A stretch of DNA of 64,000 nt from Rickettsia helvetica (GTDB taxonomy: Bacteria > Pseudomonadota > Alphaproteobacteria > Rickettsiales > Rickettsiaceae): assembly GCF_963970025.1 (NCBI RefSeq), contig NZ_OZ018776.1:744001-808000 (forward strand), in the 5' to 3' direction. Under the pieces are notes generated by a model, which made no database searches, was not told the origin of the DNA, and saw nothing but the letters and a program-made list of their open reading frames with translations. Of the stretch, positions 8,941 to 17,864 are shown one piece after another. The position numbers and the translations under genes were made by a program. The number at the start of each line of letters is the position of its first letter. Position 1 is the first letter of the stretch.

Positions 8941-10089
8941 TTAGAAAGCAGTAACCACTGCTTTACCTATATTAACTAAGTTAGCTATATCAGGAGCTAG
9001 CTTTGCAACTGCTAAGACCGGAGGCGGTAATAAGTTAGTTTTTATTGTTAGACTTATAATATTTCCGAGTTCTTTACTTCCTGGTATTACTCCTACTATT
9101 TTTTTTATGTCACTTGCAATTTCCGTAGCTTTTTCTGCGGCTTTACATAAGGATTCTATCTTTTCACCAAAAGAAGCTTCCGGATTTAATACTTTTAATA
9201 ATTCTGTTTTAGTTTCATTTAGATTACCCGAAATAGTATTCTTTACAGAGTTTAATTTGTCAATATTTATATCTTGCGGAATTGCACTTTCAAGATTACT
9301 TTTTAGTTCTGCTATTTTTTCTTCTACTTCATCTTTGCTTTTTGGTATAGCTTTAGCAACTTTTGCAACATTCTCTAGTGAAACTTTGTTATTAGGGTTT
9401 TTATTTACTATTTCAATAATTTTTCGAGGTGGTTCCTTTGATATTTCTGAAATTGCGGCAACTTTCTTGGCTTTTTCATAGATGCTTTCAAGCTTCTCAT
9501 TAGATTTAGCCTCTTCCCTTATTTCTTTTATATCATTATGCAATTTTGTTATTTTTGGCAATAATTTTTCAGAGTCAATAAGATTATTTATTTTCTCAAA
9601 TATTCCGCTTGTTTGAAGGAATATCCCAAGAATTGGTATTTGAGTTGATATGACCCTGACTAATATATTTTCTAATGATTCTATAATTTTTTTAGAAGCT
9701 CCAGGATAGAGTTTATCTAATTCTTGCTGAAATTTTAAAACTTGTTCTAAAACGTTTAAACATTTTTCTACAATAATCCCGTCAAATAAAAAGATATCTT
9801 TTGTTTTTAACTGTTCTTGATATGCTTTCTCAAGTGCTTCAGATAAAGTAGTTAGAGATTCTTGGATTGTCCTATTAAAAAGTTTTTCTATTTCCTCTAT
9901 ATCAATATTTTCAGTGTGAGATAATTCATTTAAAGAATTTTGTAAAATATAAAATAAATGATCTTCTAAATCTTTTACATTCATTTTCAAAGATTTTGTA
10001 AAACCATTTAATTTTATTAAAAGTCTTTGTAATGCTTCTTGTTGTTCTTTATTTAGTCCGCTGAAACTAGAAAAATCAATTATAGACAT
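8941..10089 (-). CDS. Helical protein of unknown function, 382 aa
   Basis: No family is recognised with confidence. The protein is almost wholly alpha-helical, with heptad-like E/K/L-rich stretches (about 1-110 and 180-330) and two less polar patches: about 143-165 (LVRVISTQIPILGIFLQTSGIF) and the C-terminal 40 residues. There is no signal peptide at the start. Possible roles include a structural, membrane-associated or secreted helical protein; nothing decides among them. It is the first gene of the minus-strand pair with the 137-aa membrane protein. The AT-rich gap to tolC (10090-10306) must hold divergent promoters for both directions. Confidence 0.75.
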   Translation of the reverse strand: MSIIDFSSFSGLNKEQQEALQRLLIKLNGFTKSLKMNVKDLEDHLFYILQNSLNELSHTENIDIEEIEKLFNRTIQESLTTLSEALEKAYQEQLKTKDIFLFDGIIVEKCLNVLEQVLKFQQELDKLYPGASKKIIESLENILVRVISTQIPILGIFLQTSGIFEKINNLIDSEKLLPKITKLHNDIKEIREEAKSNEKLESIYEKAKKVAAISEISKEPPRKIIEIVNKNPNNKVSLENVAKVAKAIPKSKDEVEEKIAELKSNLESAIPQDINIDKLNSVKNTISGNLNETKTELLKVLNPEASFGEKIESLCKAAEKATEIASDIKKIVGVIPGSKELGNIISLTIKTNLLPPPVLAVAKLAPDIANLVNIGKAVVTAF

Positions 10090-10306
10090 AAAATTTATTA
10101 TTTTGTTACCAAATGTTAATTAATCTTAAAGCTTTATAACCGTAAAATAAAATGTAAAATAGTGATCATTGCCCTTGAGATTAATTTTTGTTATATTACG
10201 TGCTAACATTGCTACAATAGATTAATATTGTTTTATTGGGATATAGGTATATTCTTGAAAGATTAAACTAATCTAACTAACATATTATCAATTATTCAAA
10301 AAATTT

Positions 10307-11668
10307 ATGCGTAAATTAACTATATTTATTGTTATATTATTACTAACTAGTTCAGTTGTCGCTGTTGATTTACAGGAAGCTTTAACTGAAGGATATAAGA
10401 ATAATGAGGAGCTGAAAGCTGCTAGAATTAAGTTTTTAGACTCGATTGAGCAGTTTCCACGAGCTTTTTCAGGGTTTATGCCTAGTGCCGGATTGCAGAT
10501 TAATAGACAAAATAATAAGACTAAATATAATAAAAAATATGCAGATAGACTTGGTCTTACTCCAAGGGCAACAGATAGCGATCAAGGTGCATTAACAATT
10601 CAACAGTCTCTATTTAACGGTGGTTCTAGCGTTGCGGCTCTTAAAGCTGCTGAAGCAGGATTTAGAGCCGCACGAGGTGCATATTATGCCGGTGAACAAA
10701 AAATATTATTAAATTTAATAACTGCGTATCTTGATTGTTTTGAGAGCAAAGAGAAATATGATATTTCTGAAAGTAGGGTTCGCACTAACATGCAACAAGT
10801 TAACACCATTGAGGAGAAATTAAGACTTGGAGAAGCAACGGAAATAGATATAGCAACCGCAAGAGCAGGGCTTGCAGCGGCAGAAACGAATAAACTAGCT
10901 GCTTATGCCGATTTTCAAGGAAAAAAAGCAAATTTTATTAGAGTATTTGGAATAGAGCCGACTAATATCACTATGCCTGAGTTACCTAAAATGTTACCTG
11001 CTTCATTAGATGAGTTAATAGGAAGAGCTGTTAAGCTCAATCCTGATATTGATTCGGCAAGGCATAATGTAACTTCGGCTAAAGCCTTAGAAATGGCAGA
11101 AAAAGGGAAATTATTACCGCAAGTAAGCGTGCAACTGCAATCCGGTAGAACGCACTACAATCCACAAGGTGATATAAATGCTATAAGTAATAGAAGCTAT
11201 ACTACTATTCTTTCGGTAAATATTCCTATTTATCCTGAGGGAGGAGCTCAATATTCAAGAATCAGATCGGCTAAAAATCAAACAAGAAATAGTGCAGTTC
11301 AGCTTGATAGTACGATAAAGCAGACCCAAGCAGGGGTTGTAAGTGTGTGGGAGGGATTTGAAGCAGCAAAATCTCGTATTGTTGCAGCTAATCAAGGAGT
11401 GGATGCTGCTCAAATATCATATGACGGTACTGTGCAAGAGGAAATAGTCGGGTCTAAAACAATGTTAGATGTTTTAACTGCCGAAGAAAAATTATACGAA
11501 GCAAAAATAACTTGTGTGGATGCGTATAAATCTTCAGTACTTGCGGCATATCAAATGAAATTGTTAACCGGCGAGCTAACGGCTCAAAGTTTAAAACTTA
11601 AAGTAAAATATTTTAGTCCTGAAGAAGAGTTTAAGACTATTAAAAAGAAAATGTTTATAGGTTTCTAA
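10307..11668 (+). CDS. tolC: TolC-family outer-membrane efflux/secretion channel
   Basis: An outer-membrane channel-tunnel protein serving type I secretion and tripartite efflux. A signal peptide spans about residues 1-19 (hydrophobic, ending SSVVAVD). Two outer-membrane-efflux repeats follow, each beginning with a long helix. Typical pieces are LNLITAYLDCFESKEKYD, LGEATEIDIATARAGLA and the second-repeat block GSKTMLDVLTAEEKLYEAK. Its length of 453 aa is normal. Its likely partners are inner-membrane adaptors such as the EmrA-like protein at 31848. popZ starts one base after its stop, so the two genes probably share a transcript; tolC followed by a DUF2497/popZ gene is a recurring alphaproteobacterial order. 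Confidence 0.93.
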   Translation: MRKLTIFIVILLLTSSVVAVDLQEALTEGYKNNEELKAARIKFLDSIEQFPRAFSGFMPSAGLQINRQNNKTKYNKKYADRLGLTPRATDSDQGALTIQQSLFNGGSSVAALKAAEAGFRAARGAYYAGEQKILLNLITAYLDCFESKEKYDISESRVRTNMQQVNTIEEKLRLGEATEIDIATARAGLAAAETNKLAAYADFQGKKANFIRVFGIEPTNITMPELPKMLPASLDELIGRAVKLNPDIDSARHNVTSAKALEMAEKGKLLPQVSVQLQSGRTHYNPQGDINAISNRSYTTILSVNIPIYPEGGAQYSRIRSAKNQTRNSAVQLDSTIKQTQAGVVSVWEGFEAAKSRIVAANQGVDAAQISYDGTVQEEIVGSKTMLDVLTAEEKLYEAKITCVDAYKSSVLAAYQMKLLTGELTAQSLKLKVKYFSPEEEFKTIKKKMFIGF

Positions 11669-11669
11669 C

Positions 11670-12068
11670 GTGAGTAAGGAAAATAAAAAGAACCAAGATA
11701 TGTCTATAGAAGACATATTAAAATCGATCAAAGGAGTAATTAACGAACGTAAAAATCCTATTCACGAAAATGATAGTGAAAATGAAGATATATTAGAGCT
11801 AACGGAAATAGTAAATCAAGATGAAGAAGAAAGGTTAATATCAACTAAATCTGCTGAAGAGGTAGGTGATATTTTTAAAAATTTTACCGATACTATTAAA
11901 GATAAAAAGCTGGATAATAATATTTCATCTAAAAATGCACTTGAAGAATTAGTCGTTGAGATGTTAAAACCGGAACTTAAAGCTTGGCTTGACAAAAATC
12001 TACCTTTACTTGTTAAAGAGTTAGTAGAGATTGAAATAAAGAAATTGGTGCAGAATAGTAAGAGGTAG
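11670..12068 (+). CDS. popZ: Polar organizing protein PopZ-like (DUF2497)
   Basis: PopZ self-assembles at the cell pole and tethers ParB/centromere and signalling proteins in Caulobacter. Family marks: an N-terminal short helix MSIEDILKSIKGVINE, an acidic disordered middle (about 30-85), and the C-terminal oligomerisation helices LKPELKAWLDKNLPLLVKELVEIEIKKL. Its length, 132 aa, suits a short PopZ. The annotated start is a GTG one base after tolC. An ATG 30 bases downstream (11700), giving MSIEDIL directly, is an alternative and matches the usual family start well. A family-B element follows the stop. Confidence 0.85.
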   Translation: MSKENKKNQDMSIEDILKSIKGVINERKNPIHENDSENEDILELTEIVNQDEEERLISTKSAEEVGDIFKNFTDTIKDKKLDNNISSKNALEELVVEMLKPELKAWLDKNLPLLVKELVEIEIKKLVQNSKR

Positions 12069-12082
12069 GAGAGTAAATTATT

Positions 12083-12158
12083 GTCATACCGTGGCTTGAC
12101 CACGGTATCCAGAAAAAAATTTAAAAGACTGGAGGCCGTGATCAAGTCACGGCATGAC
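12083..12158. repeat. Palindromic element, family B
   Basis: GTCATACCGTGGCTTGACCA pairs with a right end containing CCGTGATCAAGTCACGGCATGAC around an AT-rich loop. It lies between popZ and the secreted proline-rich protein gene and ends 20 bases before that gene's ATG. Confidence 0.88.
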
Positions 12159-12177
12159 AGGATAAATAAGGAATTAT

Positions 12178-14064
12178 ATGTTAAATAAATTATGTAAGAT
12201 ATTATTTTTTATCAATCTGTTATTGGTTGCAGTGCAAAGTTATGCTTCACCTCCGCCCTTACCGCCATCATTACCGGCTGCTGAAGTAGATACTAACGAT
12301 AAGGATGTTAGCTCTAGTTCCGATATTTCTTTTTTTGATAAATTTAAGCAATTTTTTAGTAAAACAAAAAAGAAAGATATACCCCCTAAGCAGGCAAATG
12401 AACAAACTAAAGCAGACCATCAAGAAGAACCAAAGCTCGCTTCCCAAGAGCCTAATGAAAATGAACAAGCTGAGTCGTTTATAGATGTCGGTAATACAGC
12501 ATTGCCTAGTGCCACCGCAAGTAATGAACATGAAAGTAGTGTAAATTTAGCTTCTCATGACATTCATAAATCTAATGAAAACGAGGTATCTGAACCTTTT
12601 ATAGATGTTGGTAGTACAACATTGCCTAGTGCTGCAAGTAATGATGTTCATACAAATACTGAGCATGAAAATAGTACAAATTTAGCTTCTCATGATAACA
12701 CACCGGATATACAAGTTACACAACAAGAACCTAATAAATCGGAAACATCTGAACCTTTTATAGATATTGGTAGTGCAAAGTTACCTAGTGCTACAAGTAA
12801 TGAAATGCATGAGGAAGAAGTTGCTTCTAATGAGCATAATGATACAAATTTAGCTTCTAATATTATAACTCCTAACGTACCGAGACCGATAGTATCGATG
12901 CCTCCGGCTCAAGCAGGAAGTTATGTAGTGCCTCCGCAGCGACCGGTGCAAATATATAAACCGACCAATTTATCGCCTGTGCATAAGCCTATTCCTCTTA
13001 ATCCACCTCCTGATGCTAATAAAGAGGAAGAAAGCGTAGCACCGATATCACCGCCGTCGATACCTAATATGCCTGCTGTTTCTCCGCCTGTGGTTAGCCC
13101 GCCGGTAACCCAAGATACTATACCAAGTACTATGCCGACAACAGTACCTCCTGCAGAAACTCCGGTAGTACCTAGTAATGTACCTACACCGCCGGTAATG
13201 CCTACAGATCAACCGTCTACACAGCCTATAACACCGACTAGCCCAAATACACCCGTTACTACTCCGCCTAAAGTAGTTCCTACAACCGATTCTTCGGCGG
13301 AAATAAATAACTTGCAGGAGACATTTATTGCTGTTTCAAATGTCCCAAAAAAACAAGATTGGAATACTCCGCTTATACCCGTTGTTGTAGTGAAGCCGAA
13401 TCAACCTCAGCCTTTAGAGAAGCAAATTAAGAATAATCAAACTACGAATAATCAAGAGAAATCACCGCCGATAAGCTCTCCAAATGTCACGATTCAAAAA
13501 CAAGATAATAACGTAAATAATGAAACATCGGAGTTGGTAACAAAATTTGTTAAAGATGAAACGCAAATGTTACTTTTACCTGATGATGATATAGTTCTTG
13601 GTAAACTAACAGAGCAAGCGACTTTAGAGCAGATGGATATGTATGCATATATAGGGCTATTTCAAAAGAAAGAAGAATGGATAGTAAATGCCGAAAGAAG
13701 AAAAGTTGTAGAGAGTTTTATTAAATATGATAATGATATAAATAAAAAGAAAGATATTTATGCCAACCTATCTTATTATAGTGCAGTAGATAATGCTTTT
13801 AGAGCAGTTGATAGAAACAATCTTTGGGGGTTGCGTGCGTTACTTGACGTTTATCCGATATTGCAAGAAAAGAGCAGATTAGGTGAAACATTACTAACTG
13901 CTGCTATTTATAATGATAATTACTATTTAGCAAAATTTTTGGTCATACGAGGTATTAAAATTTCTACTCTAAATGATGAGTGCCAATATCCATTAGATAT
14001 TGCATTAGCTCAAGGAAACGCTAACATAGCTTGCATGCTAATCAAAGCTAAGGGGTATAACTGA
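12178..14064 (+). CDS. Secreted proline-rich protein with ankyrin-like C-terminus, 628 aa
   Basis: A hydrophobic signal peptide covers about residues 1-23 (ending QSYAS). Then come an acidic/polar region with three imperfect repeats of an (F)IDVG..LPSA...NLAS unit at about 101, 141 and 194, and a proline-rich, low-complexity stretch from about 232 to 370. A folded C-terminal domain follows. Its last about 85 residues (AVDRNNLWGLRALLDVYPIL..., GETLLTAAIYNDNYYLAKFLVIRG, QYPLDIALAQGNANIACMLIKAKG) look like two to three ankyrin repeats. The role is unknown. Exported proline-rich and ankyrin architecture in an intracellular bacterium suggests an envelope or host-facing protein, but that is inference. 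The internal repeats may vary in number between strains. Confidence 0.8.
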   Translation: MLNKLCKILFFINLLLVAVQSYASPPPLPPSLPAAEVDTNDKDVSSSSDISFFDKFKQFFSKTKKKDIPPKQANEQTKADHQEEPKLASQEPNENEQAESFIDVGNTALPSATASNEHESSVNLASHDIHKSNENEVSEPFIDVGSTTLPSAASNDVHTNTEHENSTNLASHDNTPDIQVTQQEPNKSETSEPFIDIGSAKLPSATSNEMHEEEVASNEHNDTNLASNIITPNVPRPIVSMPPAQAGSYVVPPQRPVQIYKPTNLSPVHKPIPLNPPPDANKEEESVAPISPPSIPNMPAVSPPVVSPPVTQDTIPSTMPTTVPPAETPVVPSNVPTPPVMPTDQPSTQPITPTSPNTPVTTPPKVVPTTDSSAEINNLQETFIAVSNVPKKQDWNTPLIPVVVVKPNQPQPLEKQIKNNQTTNNQEKSPPISSPNVTIQKQDNNVNNETSELVTKFVKDETQMLLLPDDDIVLGKLTEQATLEQMDMYAYIGLFQKKEEWIVNAERRKVVESFIKYDNDINKKKDIYANLSYYSAVDNAFRAVDRNNLWGLRALLDVYPILQEKSRLGETLLTAAIYNDNYYLAKFLVIRGIKISTLNDECQYPLDIALAQGNANIACMLIKAKGYN

Positions 14065-14079
14065 TAAGATTATTTTTAT

Positions 14080-14179
14080 CGTCATTGCGAGCGACTGCAA
14101 GGAGTGTGGCAATCTCATGAAATAGTATAAAATCCTGAGATTGCTTCGTCAAAACTTACAGTTTCTTCTCGCAATGACG
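14080..14179. repeat. Palindromic element, family A
   Basis: Ends CGTCATTGCGAG and CTCGCAATGACG, 100 bases, a textbook copy with GGCAATCTCA and TGAGATTGC inner arms. It lies 15 bases after the proline-rich gene and 95 before parE. Confidence 0.92.
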
Positions 14180-14274
14180 TAGAATTTTCAAATAATTTCT
14201 TTCAAAGCAGAATTGCTTTTCTATATTAAATAGTTTAATTTAGGAAAGAAAATAATTAATTGAATCTCTAATAT

Positions 14275-16263
14275 ATGAGCGATTTATTCAGCTTTAACAA
14301 AGAAAAAAAAAATAAGCTAGTCGATAATAACTATAGTGCAAAAGATATTGAAGTATTAGAGGGACTTGAGCCTGTTCGTAAAAGACCAGGGATGTATATC
14401 GGCGGCACTGATTCAAATGCTATGCATCATTTAGTATCTGAGGTGTTGGATAATGCTATGGATGAAGCAGTCGCCGGCTTTGCAAGTATCATCACGATAA
14501 AAATGCATCAGGATCATAGTATTACTATATTTGATAACGGTCGCGGTATCCCTATTGATAATCATCCTAAATTTCCTGATAAATCAGCTTTAGAAGTAAT
14601 TTTAACCACTCTTCATTCAGGAGGTAAATTCTCAAATAATGTTTATCATACTGCAGGCGGATTGCATGGTGTTGGACTATCGGTAGTAAATGCTTTATCT
14701 AAACATTTAGAAATAAAGGTTTATAAACAAGGTAAATTATATAGCCAAAGTTATTCTAAAGGAGAAAAGTTAACTGATTTAATATGTGAAGACGCATCTA
14801 AAAGGCTAAGAGGTACATCAATAAATTTCACTCCTGATCCGGAAATTTTTAGTGAAAAATTACATTTTAATCCTAAAAAGATTTATGAGCTTGCAAGGTC
14901 AAAAGCTTATTTATATCGCGGTGTTACTATAGAATGGGAATGCGAAGTAGAAGTGCCGTCAGATATACCTAAAAAGGCATTAATAAATTTTCCAAACGGT
15001 TTAAAAGATTATTTAAGTTCAAAAATAACTTTAGATAATTTAATTATTCCGGAAATTTTTTCAGGCAATATAGAGTCTACGCCAGACGGGATAAAACTTG
15101 AATGGGCAATCTGCTGGCAAAATAACGATAGCTCGGCATTTATTCAATCATACTGTAATACCGTTCCGACTCCTCAAGGAGGAACACATGAGCAAGGACT
15201 TAAGTCGGCTATTTTACGTGGGCTTAAAGCATACGGTGAAATGATAGGGAATAAAAAAGCTGCTAATATAACTATTGAGGATATTTTAGAAACCGCAAGT
15301 GTCGTACTTTCTATTTTTATAGCTGAGCCGTCTTTTCAAGGACAAACTAAGGAAAAATTAGTATCAAATGGTGTAAGTAAACCAGTTGAGAATATAATAA
15401 AAGATCATTTTGACCACTTTCTTAGTAGCGATAAAGCTTTAGCTACTAATTTACTTGAGCATGTAATTAGCATTGCCGAGTTTAGAATAAGTAAGAAAAA
15501 CGAAAAAAATATTTCCCGTAAAAATGCCACTCAAAAATTACGTTTACCCGGTAAACTTGCCGATTGCACACGAACTGCACCTGAAGGGACGGAATTATTT
15601 ATTGTAGAAGGTGATTCGGCAGGAGGCTCTGCAAAACAAGCACGTAATAGAGAAACGCAAGCAGTATTACCGCTATGGGGTAAAGTTCTAAATGTTGCGA
15701 GTTCTACGCTTGAGAAAATCGTTAATAATCAAGCAATACAAGATTTAGAAATAGCTCTTGCTTGCGGTAGTTTAAAGAATTATAAAAAAGAAAATTTGCG
15801 TTACGAAAAAATAATTATTATGACTGATGCAGATGTTGACGGTGCTCATATAGCTTCGTTATTAATGACTTTCTTTTTTTTACGAATGCCGAAATTGGTA
15901 GAAGAGGGGCATTTATATCTAGCTAAGCCTCCGCTTTATCGTTTAACGCAGTCTAATAAAACTTATTATGCAGGCGATGAAGAGGAAAAAGCTAAGTTAA
16001 CAGATAAATTATCAAAAGCTAGTAAAGCTAAAATTGAAGTAGGTAGATTTAAGGGACTGGGTGAAATGATGCCTGCACAATTAAAGGAAACTACTATGCA
16101 TCCGGAAAAAAGATCGCTTTTAAAGGTAACTTTAGAAGATTTTCAAAATGTCGATAAAATAGTAGATGATTTAATGGGTAAAAAGCCGGAAAAAAGATTT
16201 CAATTTATTTATGAACAGGCTTTAGTTAAAATGGATAAGATTATTAGTGAGCTGGATATTTAA
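14275..16263 (+). CDS. parE: DNA topoisomerase IV subunit B
   Basis: The ATPase subunit of topoisomerase IV, which decatenates daughter chromosomes with ParC. The GHKL ATPase domain is at the N-terminus (EGLEPVRKRPGMYIGGTD; DNGRGIP; AGGLHGVGLSVVNALS). Then come the transducer domain and a C-terminal TOPRIM domain with EGDSAGGSAKQ and the metal-binding DADVDGAHI, ending with the FKGLGEM region. At 662 aa it fits ParE (GyrB is usually longer), and the GTDSNAMHHL and HEQGLKSAI segments are ParE-like. ctpA follows, separated by nested palindromic elements. Confidence 0.93.
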   Translation: MSDLFSFNKEKKNKLVDNNYSAKDIEVLEGLEPVRKRPGMYIGGTDSNAMHHLVSEVLDNAMDEAVAGFASIITIKMHQDHSITIFDNGRGIPIDNHPKFPDKSALEVILTTLHSGGKFSNNVYHTAGGLHGVGLSVVNALSKHLEIKVYKQGKLYSQSYSKGEKLTDLICEDASKRLRGTSINFTPDPEIFSEKLHFNPKKIYELARSKAYLYRGVTIEWECEVEVPSDIPKKALINFPNGLKDYLSSKITLDNLIIPEIFSGNIESTPDGIKLEWAICWQNNDSSAFIQSYCNTVPTPQGGTHEQGLKSAILRGLKAYGEMIGNKKAANITIEDILETASVVLSIFIAEPSFQGQTKEKLVSNGVSKPVENIIKDHFDHFLSSDKALATNLLEHVISIAEFRISKKNEKNISRKNATQKLRLPGKLADCTRTAPEGTELFIVEGDSAGGSAKQARNRETQAVLPLWGKVLNVASSTLEKIVNNQAIQDLEIALACGSLKNYKKENLRYEKIIIMTDADVDGAHIASLLMTFFFLRMPKLVEEGHLYLAKPPLYRLTQSNKTYYAGDEEEKAKLTDKLSKASKAKIEVGRFKGLGEMMPAQLKETTMHPEKRSLLKVTLEDFQNVDKIVDDLMGKKPEKRFQFIYEQALVKMDKIISELDI

Positions 16264-16264
16264 T

Positions 16265-16363
16265 CGTCATTGCGAGCGTCCTCAATGTCACCCCGTGGCT
16301 TGACCACGGGGTCTCAGGACACAGCCTGTGATACAAGATCCTGCGATCAAGTCGCGGGATGAC
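16265..16363. repeat. Family-A stub next to a complete family-B element
   Basis: The first 14 bases are a left end of family A (CGTCATTGCGAGCG) with no matching right end. A complete family-B palindrome starts at 16287 (GTCACCCCGTGG...) and ends GCGGGATGAC at 16363. The arrangement looks like a B element that replaced or landed inside an A element. The ATG at 16359 lies in the right arm and is not the ctpA start. Confidence 0.85.
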
Positions 16364-16388
16364 AAAAAACACACATATTTGGAGTATT

Positions 16389-17768
16389 ATGTTATTACGT
16401 TTAATTGTAACACTATTTTTTATTATAAATTCTATTTGTGCATTTGCAGAAGAAGAAAAAGAACCTGAAAATAAAATATCAAATCAGGAGGCTTATAAGC
16501 AATTTCAAGACGTATTTGAACGTATCGAAAAGGATTATGTACAGGTACCCGATAGGCAAAAAATGATAGATGAAGCAATTAACGGTATGTTAAACTCACT
16601 TGATCCTCATTCAAGCTATTATACCGATGAGGATTTAGAAGATATTTTTACTTTTACAAAAGGTGAATTCGGCGGAATCGGTGTTGAAATAATGTATGAT
16701 AGCGGAGCAATTAAGATAATATCGCCTATTGATGATTTGCCGGCTTTCAAAGCAGGGCTTAAAGGCGGAGATTATATAGTAGGCGTGAATGACGAGTTAG
16801 TCTCTACGCTTGGTCCTAATAAAGCTATAAAAGAAATGCGTGGTACACCGGGTACTAAGGTTAAATTATTGATAATTAAGGAAGAAGAGGCAAAACCGCA
16901 AGAGCTAGAGCTTACTCGCGAAATAGTAAAAATCAAGCCGATAAAAGCACATTTAGAAAAAAATAATATTGCATATATACGTATAACTACTTTTAATGAG
17001 TCAACAATTTCTGAGCTGAAGGCAGCAGTAAAGAAGTTAAAAACTGAAAGTAAAGATGATCTTAAAGGTATAATTCTAGATTTACGTAATAATGCCGGTG
17101 GTATACTCGATCAAGCTATTGCCGTTAGTGATTATTTTATTGATTCCGGTGTAATTGTAACAACAAAAGGTAGAACTATATCAAGTAATAGCGAAACTAA
17201 AGCAAATGAGTTTTCGTTAAAAGCTCCCAAAGTACCTATGATAGTTTTAATAAACGGTAATTCTGCCTCTGCCTCGGAAATAGTTGCCGGAGCTTTGCAA
17301 GATCATAAAAGAGCAATAATACTTGGCACTAAGTCTTTCGGTAAAGGATCAGTTCAGGCTTTAACGCAAATCAATTCTAGGGCTGCCGTAAAACTCACTA
17401 TATCTAAATATTACACCCCAAGCGGTCGTTCTATTCAAGCAGAAGGAATAGAGCCTGATATTTTAATTGAGCCGGCAAAAGTCGAATATCCTAAGGTGAA
17501 AAAAATAGATAAGCGTTTTTCAGAAAGTTCTTTAAAAAATTACTTAAAGAATGATAATGAAAAAAATAAAGATTATTCATCTAAAAACAAAGATAGCACA
17601 AAAGAAATAAAAGCCAAAAATAATAAACAAGAAGAGAATGAATTGTCGGAATTATACAAAAAAGATTATCAATTTGCTCGTGCTTATGATGTAATTACAG
17701 GGTTGATTCTTAATAAGAAGCTGGACACAAAAGAGAAAGTTAAACAAGAAAGTAAAGAGAAAGGGTAA
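16389..17768 (+). CDS. ctpA: Carboxy-terminal processing protease (S41 family)
   Basis: A periplasmic serine protease that trims C-termini of envelope proteins. A signal peptide covers residues 1-20 (ending CAFAEE). Then come an N-terminal helical region (LDPHSSYY), a PDZ domain (about 75-160, GGIGVEI...GTPGTKV) and the S41 catalytic domain with the Ser in NGNSASASEI and the Lys in GTKSFGKGSVQ. The C-terminus is Lys-rich. I place the start at the ATG 16389, preceded by GGAG. An in-frame ATG 30 bases upstream belongs to the family-B palindrome and would put non-signal residues before the signal peptide. The product is 459 aa. Confidence 0.92.
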   Translation: MLLRLIVTLFFIINSICAFAEEEKEPENKISNQEAYKQFQDVFERIEKDYVQVPDRQKMIDEAINGMLNSLDPHSSYYTDEDLEDIFTFTKGEFGGIGVEIMYDSGAIKIISPIDDLPAFKAGLKGGDYIVGVNDELVSTLGPNKAIKEMRGTPGTKVKLLIIKEEEAKPQELELTREIVKIKPIKAHLEKNNIAYIRITTFNESTISELKAAVKKLKTESKDDLKGIILDLRNNAGGILDQAIAVSDYFIDSGVIVTTKGRTISSNSETKANEFSLKAPKVPMIVLINGNSASASEIVAGALQDHKRAIILGTKSFGKGSVQALTQINSRAAVKLTISKYYTPSGRSIQAEGIEPDILIEPAKVEYPKVKKIDKRFSESSLKNYLKNDNEKNKDYSSKNKDSTKEIKAKNNKQEENELSELYKKDYQFARAYDVITGLILNKKLDTKEKVKQESKEKG

Positions 17769-17864
17769 TGTCATGCCTAGCTAAAAGCAGGAATGACATC
17801 AATGACTTTTTTAAGAGCCATACAAGCATAAAATACTTGCTCTTAAAAGAAAAGAAAGGTCGTA

